This document shows, in pieces, positions 1 to 5,788 of a stretch of 10,176 bases of DNA. A program made the position numbers and the translations under genes. Position 1 is the first letter of the stretch; every line of letters starts with the position of its first letter. The notes under the pieces are model-generated. The model had not been told where the DNA came from. It did not search any database and worked only from the letters and a program-made list of their open reading frames with translations. The stretch comes from Accumulibacter sp. (GTDB lineage Bacteria > Pseudomonadota > Gammaproteobacteria > Burkholderiales > Rhodocyclaceae). The stretch spans positions 1-10,176 of the forward strand of contig DPSD01000696.1 of the NCBI GenBank assembly GCA_003538495.1. Direction: 5' to 3'.

Positions 1-523
1 GCAGGCGGTATTTCTGCTTCTCGTAGGCCTTGCGCGACATCAGGTTGCGGTAGGGGTAGGAGCTCGTTTCGCGCCAGCTCGTCGCCAGTTCGTCGTCCGG
101 ACTGCTCGCCTGCCTTGCCGCCGGCTCCTTCTCATGCTCCATCAAGGCCCGGCGCAGCGCCGCTGCGTCATCGGGAGACGAGCCGGTCATGATCGCTTCG
201 AGAGTCTTGGCGAGCGAAGCCGTATCGCCGATGGTGGCGTGTGCGATGATGTCGCGCAGGGCGACCTTCTTGTGCTCAATTGCCGAACTGGTCGCTTCGG
301 CCACATCGTAAGCCTCCATCGCCTCGGGGCTGCGGGCGGGCGCCACATCACCAGCCGACGCCTTGCGCGGCTGTGGCGTGCGCGTGGATGCAGAAACGGC
401 GCGCGCCTTGGGGGCGCGTGCAGCCGGTTTGGCGGCCTGCAACTCGCTGGTTTCGCCTTGCATCGTTCCTTCCACCGCACTGCTATCGGTACTCATTGTG
501 GGCGGCGGGGTTCTCTTGTCCAT
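1..523 (-). CDS. ppk2: Polyphosphate kinase 2 (PPK2 family), N-terminal part, runs off the left edge
   Basis: The visible 174 residues end in YPYRNLMSRKAYEKQKYRL (156-174). This matches the conserved entry to the PPK2 domain, where class I enzymes have an aromatic 'YPY' motif, a 'l.R.eYE..l..LQ' helix and then the Walker A motif; the Walker motifs and lid lie beyond the edge. PPK2 enzymes transfer phosphate between polyphosphate and nucleoside diphosphates in the cytoplasm. Seen in the sequence: an unusually long leader of about 150 residues before the domain. Residues 1-65 are rich in Ala, Pro, Lys, Ser and Thr and look disordered; 66-135 look helical and charged. The start ATG (521-523) has GGGAG nine bases upstream; Met10 and Met21 are alternative starts. 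It is transcribed divergently from the lipoprotein gene. Family assignment rests on a short stretch but the motif match is good; the nucleotide preference cannot be judged. Confidence 0.83.
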   Translation of the reverse strand, partial: MDKRTPPPTMSTDSSAVEGTMQGETSELQAAKPAARAPKARAVSASTRTPQPRKASAGDVAPARSPEAMEAYDVAEATSSAIEHKKVALRDIIAHATIGDTASLAKTLEAIMTGSSPDDAAALRRALMEHEKEPAARQASSPDDELATSWRETSSYPYRNLMSRKAYEKQKYRL

Positions 524-596
524 CTTGTCTCTCTCCCAGGGGTTTGTGGTGCTGCAAGAATCATTGACGTCTGTTCCACGATCGACGTGAGCTGCG

Positions 597-626
597 ATAA
601 TAGCGCAAATATGTCATACAGTTCAA
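597..626 (-). promoter_or_regulatory. Putative sigma-70 promoter of ppk2
   Basis: On the minus strand TTGAAC (621-626, 4 of 6 to the -35 consensus) is separated by exactly 18 bases from TATTAT (597-602, 5 of 6 to the -10 consensus). Transcription would begin near 590 and give a leader of about 66 bases before the ppk2 ATG. The spacer is A/T-rich. This is a by-eye match with no experimental support. Confidence 0.45.
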
Positions 627-664
627 TCGCTTGAGTGCGACTAATCGGATGTTTTCGGCGTTTT

Positions 665-699
665 CGCGATTTTTCTGCCCGATCTTCCGCAAAAACGCG
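665..699. repeat. Inverted repeat (CGCG-a-TTTTT / AAAAACGCG)
   Basis: The arms are 665-674 and 691-699, nine paired bases with one bulged A at 669, around a 16-base loop. It sits 40-70 bases upstream of the ppk2 promoter. It could be a protein-binding site or a weak bidirectional stem. No function can be assigned from sequence. Confidence 0.4.
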
Positions 700-702
700 C
701 AG

Positions 703-742
703 TGGCCGCTTGCCGGCCGAGCTCGTCGTGGCCGGCGGGCCA
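703..742. repeat. G/C-rich hairpin with interrupted outer stem
   Basis: A perfect 7-base inverted repeat, GCCGGCC (712-718) with GGCCGGC (730-736), surrounds an 11-base loop. It is extended by an outer TGGCC (703-707) / GGCCA (738-742) pair across a small asymmetric bulge. No T-run follows on the plus strand. On the minus strand a T5 tract appears about 8 bases beyond the stem, but no gene reads into it from that side, so a terminator role is unlikely. It may be a structured or operator element. Confidence 0.4.
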
Positions 743-807
743 GCTCCGGCTAGCCGCCCGCTGCGTGAAGGCGCCGCCTTGAAGTCATGGCAAGGTGCGA
801 GTTCCCG

Positions 808-813
808 TACAAT
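808..813 (+). promoter_or_regulatory. Possible -10 element for the lipoprotein gene
   Basis: TACAAT matches the -10 consensus at 5 of 6 positions and lies about 70 bases upstream of the chosen start at 882. No good -35 hexamer occurs at the right distance; TTGAAG at 779-784 is 23 bases away, which is too far. If real, transcription would begin near 820, which argues against a start codon at 795. Confidence 0.22.
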
Positions 814-872
814 GGAGGACTGGCCTCATCGTGATTGCCGAAGGTGGGCCGAATGTTGTCAGGGCTCTGAAT

Positions 873-876
873 GAGG
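873..876 (+). promoter_or_regulatory. Ribosome binding site deciding the lipoprotein start
   Basis: GAGG lies five bases before the ATG at 882 and gives a well-proportioned lipoprotein signal. The frame stays open upstream to ATG 795 and GTG 831. The latter has GGAGG at 814-818 but with a long 12-base spacing. ATG 900 has no Shine-Dalgarno sequence. I therefore prefer 882. Confidence 0.5.
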
Positions 877-881
877 TCCGC

Positions 882-2030
882 ATGTTCTCGTTGACCAGCA
901 TGGCCGCACTCGCACCACGCCGATGGTGCGTGTCGCTGCGTATCGTCGCGATGCTGGCCACCTGCCTGTTCTGCGTGCTGGCCTGTGCGCCGCCCGAGCC
1001 GGTGCGCATCGGCTTCCTGGGCGGACTTTCCGGGCGCGTCGCCGACCTCGGCATCGGCGGGCGCAACGGCGCCATCCTGGCGGTCGAGATGCGCAACCAG
1101 GAAGGTGGAATCAATGGACGGCCGATCGAACTGATCGGCGAGGACGATCAGCAGGACGCCGAGGTCGCCGTACTGGCTGTCGCTCGCCTGCTGGCCCGTA
1201 AGGTCGAGTTGGTGATCGGGCCGATGACCAGCGCGATGGCGCTGGCCGTACTGCCGCAGTTCAACGCCGCCGGGATTCCGCTGATCTCCCCGACGGCGAC
1301 GACCAACGCGCTGACGGCGCTCGACGACCAGTTCTTTCGGGTCGTCGCTCCTACCGCCGCACATGTTTTCAAGTCCGCCGAACATCATTTCCGCCGCAGC
1401 GGTCTGCGTCGCGTGGTACTCGTCTGCGATCTGCGCAACAAGGCCTACAGCCAGAGCTGGGCTGACGATTTCAGCAAGGCTTTCGAGCGCTTGGGGGGGC
1501 AAGGCACCGCGGCCGTCGACTTCGATTCCGGCGAGTCCCTGGCGGTGGTCGCCAGCAAGGTTCTGGCCAGCAAGCCAGACGGTGTGGTGATTATCAGCAA
1601 CTCGGTGGACACCGCCCTGCTGGTCCAGCAGATCCGCATGCGCGATACGATCGTTGGCATCGGCACTTCCGAATGGGCAGCGACCGAACGTCTGATCGAA
1701 CTTGGCGGCCGGGCGGTCGAAGGGCTGGTGGTTGCCCAGTACATCGACCGCGCAAGCACTGCGCCGACCTACCTGGCGTTTCTTCGCGCCTACCGCGAGC
1801 GCTTCGGCCATGAGCCGGGCTTCCCGGGACTGACCGCTTTCGACGCCACCAACGTCGCCCTCGATGCCCTCGCCGCCAGGTCCCGTGGTCAGTCGCTCAA
1901 GGAGGCCTTGCTGGCGCACGCGGCGTTTGCCGGCGCGCAATCGCCGATCCACTTCGACGCCAATGGCGACGCGCAACGCGACACCTTCCTCTCGGTGATC
2001 CACGATGGCCAGTTCAAGCCCTTGTACTGA
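882..2030 (+). CDS. Periplasmic ligand-binding lipoprotein, Leu/Ile/Val-binding-protein family (Peripla_BP_6)
   Basis: From the ATG at 882 the product has 382 residues. Residues 1-35 form a lipoprotein signal: two arginines (13-14), a hydrophobic stretch, then V-L-A-C with Cys35 as the likely lipidated residue. The mature part reads as a type I periplasmic binding protein. It opens with 'PVRIGFLGGLSG', followed by 'GGRNGAILAVEMRNQEGGINGRPIELI' in two halves typical of LivJ-like proteins. A 'VIGPMTSAMALAVLPQFNAAGIPLI' segment and an 'ATEL/GGRAVEGLVVAQY' region (about 265-290) follow. Such proteins bind small polar ligands such as amino acids or amides. No permease or ATPase gene of an ABC importer is next to it. 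Instead, 80 bases downstream lies a membrane cyclic di-GMP enzyme, so it may be a sensor subunit rather than a transport component. That role is inference; the family call is firm. Confidence 0.85.
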   Translation: MFSLTSMAALAPRRWCVSLRIVAMLATCLFCVLACAPPEPVRIGFLGGLSGRVADLGIGGRNGAILAVEMRNQEGGINGRPIELIGEDDQQDAEVAVLAVARLLARKVELVIGPMTSAMALAVLPQFNAAGIPLISPTATTNALTALDDQFFRVVAPTAAHVFKSAEHHFRRSGLRRVVLVCDLRNKAYSQSWADDFSKAFERLGGQGTAAVDFDSGESLAVVASKVLASKPDGVVIISNSVDTALLVQQIRMRDTIVGIGTSEWAATERLIELGGRAVEGLVVAQYIDRASTAPTYLAFLRAYRERFGHEPGFPGLTAFDATNVALDALAARSRGQSLKEALLAHAAFAGAQSPIHFDANGDAQRDTFLSVIHDGQFKPLY

Positions 2031-2110
2031 CCTCGGCCGCTGCTCGTCAAGGCGGCAAGCCGACGTCGCGCGGATCGGTTGGCTGGCCGTTTTGCCGTAG
2101 CATTCGCCAG

Positions 2111-5100
2111 ATGGCTCACTCGCTTCGCTTCTGGCTTGCGCTGGGCCTGTCGGCGATGGTCGGCGTGGCGATGGTGGCGATCGTTGCCGTCCTGCTCGGG
2201 GTCTTGCTGCCCCGCTTCAACGATCAGGTGGCGGCCAGCAACAAGGCCCTGGCCACGGCGATCTCCCGGCAGGTCGATGATTTCCTGCGCGGATCGGCCG
2301 CCGAGCTCGAGCGCGTCGCTGTTGAGATCGAAATGCCGCCGGGCGCCGCCCCCGAGCGGACGCGCATCATCATCGATACTGAGGCCAGCGCGCACGCGCC
2401 CCTGGACGCGCTCTACGTCCTTGACACCAATGCACGAGTGTCCGACGTCGGATTACCGCCAACGCGCCGGGAAGGTCGTGGCGATCTGCTCGGCCTGGAT
2501 TTCTCGGCACGACGCTTCTTCAGCACCGGGCGAGCGAGCGACACGGTAATCTGGTCCGACAGCTACCTGTCACAGCGCGGCAAGATTGTCGTTGCGGTCA
2601 CCGTGCCCCTTGGCAGAGCAGCGGCGCCCGGCGCGCGAACACCCTGGACGCTGCTTGGCGAGGTCGATCTTGAGCAACTCTCGGAGCACATCGGAGAACT
2701 CGGGCGATCAGCCGCCGTGCTGCCGATCATCATCGACAGCCTGGGGCAGATCGTCGCCCACCCCGACGCCGGTCGCCCCGCCCGCCAGGAAAACCTTGGC
2801 AACCTGCCACTGGTGAAGGCCGGGCTGGCCGGCCACTTCGAAACCGGGCGCTTCTCGCTCGACGGCGTCGAGCAAATCGGCACGGTGACACCGGTCAGCA
2901 CGTCGGGCTGGCTGACACTGGTTGCGCAGCCGACCGAACTGGCCTTCGCCACCATGCGCTCGACCTTGCTGGCGATCGCCGCCGGCCTGGCGGTGGCGCT
3001 TGCGTTGGCCTTGCTCTGCGCCTACGTCTTTGGTCAGAAGCTGGCACGTGGCGTGGCCGACTTCGGACGGCATGTGCCGGCCATCGCCGACGGCGACTAT
3101 CAGGCGCCCCTACCCACATCGCGGGCCGAGGAACTGGCCAATCTGGCGGTAAGCATGCGCCGCATGGCCCAAGCCATCCTGGAGCGCGAAGCAGCGCTGG
3201 CCGCCTCCGAGGGACACTATCGCGCCTTGTTCAGCGGTGCGCCGCTCGCCTACCAGTCGGTGGACGTCGGGAGCCGCAAGCTCGTCGAGGTCAACGACGC
3301 CTGGCTGAGCCTGCTGGGTTACCGGCGCGACGAAGTGATCGGCCACTCGCTCAACGATTTCATCGTTGAGCAATCCTTGCCTGCGGTTGCCGCGAACTTC
3401 GCGAAATTCGTCGCCGTTGGGAGGACCGACGACTTCGTCTTCGACGCCCGTCACAAGAACGGCACGGCGATCAGTCTGCTGGTCAGTGGCCGGGTCCCCC
3501 ATGGCGTACATGGACAGCCACGTACCCATTGCATCCTGACCGACGTCACCGAGCGCCAACGCGTCGACCAGGCGCGGCGGCGGTCGGCAGAGCTGCTGGA
3601 GCATCAGGCCGAGCGCGCGCTGGCAATGCTCGAACTGCCCAAGGCAGCCGAACGGATGGACGAGGACGAGTTTATCCAGCACGGGCTGGCAGTCGCCGAG
3701 CGCCTGACCGGCAGCCGAATCTCCTTCCTGTATTTCGTCGATCCAGATCAGCAGGCGAGCGAGTCGGTGAGCTGGTCGCATGCCACCCGCAGGGGCACCT
3801 CGGCGGCGCTCGCCGACCCACTCTGCTCGGTTACTTTGGCCGGACTGTGGGCCCGGGCCATGCGCCAGCGCGCGCCGGTGGTCTGCAACGAGCAAGCGGC
3901 AGCGCTTACCAGCGCTCCACCCGCCGCCATTACCGGCCTAAAGCGATTGATCAGCGTGCCGGTAATTGAGGGTGGCGTCGGGCGCATGCTGCTCGGCGTC
4001 GCCAACAAGGCCACTCCGTACAGCGAGTGCGAAATCGAGACCACGCGCCTGCTCAGCCAGGACATCTGGCGAATCGTCAATCAGCGGCGCGCCGAGCAGG
4101 CCCAGCGGCTGGCGGCGACGGTGTTCTCGGCCAGCACATCGGCAATCTGCATCACCGACGCGAACGAACGCATCGTCTCGGTCAACCCGGCACTGACCCT
4201 GATCACCGGCTATACCCCGGAGGAAGTCATCGGCCAGACGCCCAAGCTGTTTTCCGCCGGCCTTCAGGGCGAAGCGTCCGGTGACGAGATGTGGGCCCGG
4301 ATCACGGCGCGCGGACTGTGGAACGGCGAGGTCTGGCATCGCCGCAAAAACGGCGAGGTCTTTCCGGCATGGCTGACGATTACCGCGGTCAAGGACGGCG
4401 ACGGTGCTGTGACCCACTATACGGGAAGTTTCGACGACATCAGCGAGCGCAAGCGGTCGCAAGAACACATCCAGTTCCTGGCCCACCACGATGCGTTGAC
4501 CAGGCTACCGAACCGCACCCTGCTCGAGGACCGCATTCGCCAGGCGATCGCCAAATCCCGACGCGACGGCAAGCACACCGCGGTGCTCTTCCTGGACCTC
4601 GACCGCTTCAAGCTGATCAACGACACGCTTGGGCACGATACCGGCGACCAACTGCTGGCGCGCGTCGCCGAGCGCCTCAAGAGCGTGCTGCGCGAAACCG
4701 AGACGGTCGCCAGGCTGGGAGGCGACGAGTTCATCATTGTCATCCCCGGACTGGCCGACGTCGAGCGCGCGGCACGCGTCGCGCAGAAGGTGCTCGAGGT
4801 CGTCTCGGCGCCGCAGCTGATCGATGAGCGTGCGTTGCACGTGACTCCGAGTATCGGGATCAGCATCTTTCCGGAAGACGGTGACGACGTCCCGACGCTG
4901 CTGCGCAACGCCGACACCGCGATGTATCACGCCAAGGAAAGCGGTCGCAACAACTTCCAGTTCTTTACTCAGGACATGAACCAGGCGGTCCAGGAACGGG
5001 TTTCGATCGAGAGTGACTTGCGGACGGCGATTGACAACGAACAGTTCGTGCTTTTCTACCAGCCACAGGTCGACTGCCGCAGTGGCGAGGTCAGCGGCGT

Positions 5101-5767
5101 GGAGGCGTTGATCCGCTGGCGTCACCCGCAGCACGGCCTGGTGCCGCCGAATCGTTTCATTCCGATTGCCGAGGAAACCGGATTGATCGTCGCGATCGGC
5201 GACTGGGTACTGCGCGAGGCTTGCCGCCAGGCCAGGGGCTGGCACGACCAGGGACAGCACGGCCTGCGCGTCAGCGTGAACCTTTCCGCACGGCAGTTGC
5301 GGCAGGCCAACCTGTGCGAAATGATCGCCACCACGCTCGCCGAGTCCGGCCTGCCGGCGTCGGCGCTTGAACTCGAACTGACCGAGAGCCTCTTGATGGA
5401 CGACCCGGAGAGCGCCTCGACGCTCCTGCGCGCGCTTGCCGGGCTGGGCATCCGGATGGCGATCGACGATTTCGGCACCGGCTACTCGAGCCTTGCCTAC
5501 CTCAAACGCTTCCCGGTCGCGCGCCTGAAGATCGATCGATCGTTCGTCCGCGACCTGTGCAGCGATGCCAACGACGCGGCGATTGTCCGAGCCGTCGTCG
5601 CGATGGCCGCTAGCCTGCGGATGGAAGTCATTGCCGAGGGCGTCGAGACCGTCGAGCAACTGCAGTTTCTGCAGGCACACGGCTGCTTCGAGGTTCAGGG
5701 CTTCCTGTTCAGCCCGCCGCTGCCGGCGGCGGACCTTGCCGGTTTCCGCTTCGCCCTTCCCGTTTGA
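2111..5767 (+). CDS. Membrane sensor diguanylate cyclase/phosphodiesterase (Cache-HAMP-PAS-GAF-PAS-GGDEF-EAL)
   Basis: The 1218-residue product makes and/or degrades cyclic di-GMP in response to signals. Order of parts: membrane helix about 8-32; periplasmic dCache-like sensor about 35-280; second helix about 285-307; HAMP about 308-360; PAS about 367-485; GAF about 490-660; PAS about 664-785; GGDEF about 790-955; EAL about 965-1215. The cyclase motif GGDEF is intact at 870-874. The inhibitory site upstream reads RETE (861-864) where RxxD is usual. In the EAL domain I see E998 of EAL, N1057, the ELTES motif (1089-1093), D1119-D1120 of DDFGTG, K1140, E1176 and E1179 of AEGVE, and Q1196. All catalytic and metal-binding positions are therefore present and it could be bifunctional. 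The start ATG has only a weak upstream Shine-Dalgarno sequence but places the first helix correctly. It lies 80 bases after the lipoprotein gene, probably in one transcript. Confidence 0.93.
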   Translation: MAHSLRFWLALGLSAMVGVAMVAIVAVLLGVLLPRFNDQVAASNKALATAISRQVDDFLRGSAAELERVAVEIEMPPGAAPERTRIIIDTEASAHAPLDALYVLDTNARVSDVGLPPTRREGRGDLLGLDFSARRFFSTGRASDTVIWSDSYLSQRGKIVVAVTVPLGRAAAPGARTPWTLLGEVDLEQLSEHIGELGRSAAVLPIIIDSLGQIVAHPDAGRPARQENLGNLPLVKAGLAGHFETGRFSLDGVEQIGTVTPVSTSGWLTLVAQPTELAFATMRSTLLAIAAGLAVALALALLCAYVFGQKLARGVADFGRHVPAIADGDYQAPLPTSRAEELANLAVSMRRMAQAILEREAALAASEGHYRALFSGAPLAYQSVDVGSRKLVEVNDAWLSLLGYRRDEVIGHSLNDFIVEQSLPAVAANFAKFVAVGRTDDFVFDARHKNGTAISLLVSGRVPHGVHGQPRTHCILTDVTERQRVDQARRRSAELLEHQAERALAMLELPKAAERMDEDEFIQHGLAVAERLTGSRISFLYFVDPDQQASESVSWSHATRRGTSAALADPLCSVTLAGLWARAMRQRAPVVCNEQAAALTSAPPAAITGLKRLISVPVIEGGVGRMLLGVANKATPYSECEIETTRLLSQDIWRIVNQRRAEQAQRLAATVFSASTSAICITDANERIVSVNPALTLITGYTPEEVIGQTPKLFSAGLQGEASGDEMWARITARGLWNGEVWHRRKNGEVFPAWLTITAVKDGDGAVTHYTGSFDDISERKRSQEHIQFLAHHDALTRLPNRTLLEDRIRQAIAKSRRDGKHTAVLFLDLDRFKLINDTLGHDTGDQLLARVAERLKSVLRETETVARLGGDEFIIVIPGLADVERAARVAQKVLEVVSAPQLIDERALHVTPSIGISIFPEDGDDVPTLLRNADTAMYHAKESGRNNFQFFTQDMNQAVQERVSIESDLRTAIDNEQFVLFYQPQVDCRSGEVSGVEALIRWRHPQHGLVPPNRFIPIAEETGLIVAIGDWVLREACRQARGWHDQGQHGLRVSVNLSARQLRQANLCEMIATTLAESGLPASALELELTESLLMDDPESASTLLRALAGLGIRMAIDDFGTGYSSLAYLKRFPVARLKIDRSFVRDLCSDANDAAIVRAVVAMAASLRMEVIAEGVETVEQLQFLQAHGCFEVQGFLFSPPLPAADLAGFRFALPV

Positions 5768-5788
5768 GCCCGGGGCGCTGCCTGCCGC

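Larger units (their letters stand above)
524..881. other. Divergent intergenic region between ppk2 and the lipoprotein gene
   Basis: This 358-base stretch has no convincing coding region; the short open frames here lack family resemblance and plausible starts. Its part nearest ppk2 (about 590-700) is clearly more A/T-rich than the rest of the window, as expected for promoter DNA. It contains a sigma-70-like promoter pointing left, two inverted repeats (665-699 and 703-742), and a -10-like hexamer with a Shine-Dalgarno-like GGAGG pointing right. The region probably holds the control signals for both flanking genes. Confidence 0.7.

Noticed and set aside
610..627. Pho box in front of ppk2
   Set aside because: ATGTCAT at 610-616 resembles one half of the CTGTCAT direct repeat, but the second half four bases later does not match.
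795..881. Upstream start of the lipoprotein at ATG 795 or GTG 831
   Set aside because: Either would give an over-long signal peptide. 795 has no good Shine-Dalgarno sequence and lies upstream of the possible -10 element; 831 has GGAGG but at 12 bases. Not fully excluded for 831.
750..2003. Long minus-strand open frame of 417 codons opposite the lipoprotein gene
   Set aside because: It lies entirely antisense to a gene with clear family motifs and shows no recognisable domain. Long antisense frames are expected in GC-rich DNA where stop codons are rare.
4505..5680. Minus-strand open frame of 391 codons opposite the GGDEF-EAL region
   Set aside because: It is a shadow of a strongly conserved coding region. 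Its translation has mixed His/Arg/Gln-rich composition with no motif.
5768..5788. Bidirectional terminator between the convergent genes
   Set aside because: The 21-base gap has no stem-loop or T-run that I can see.
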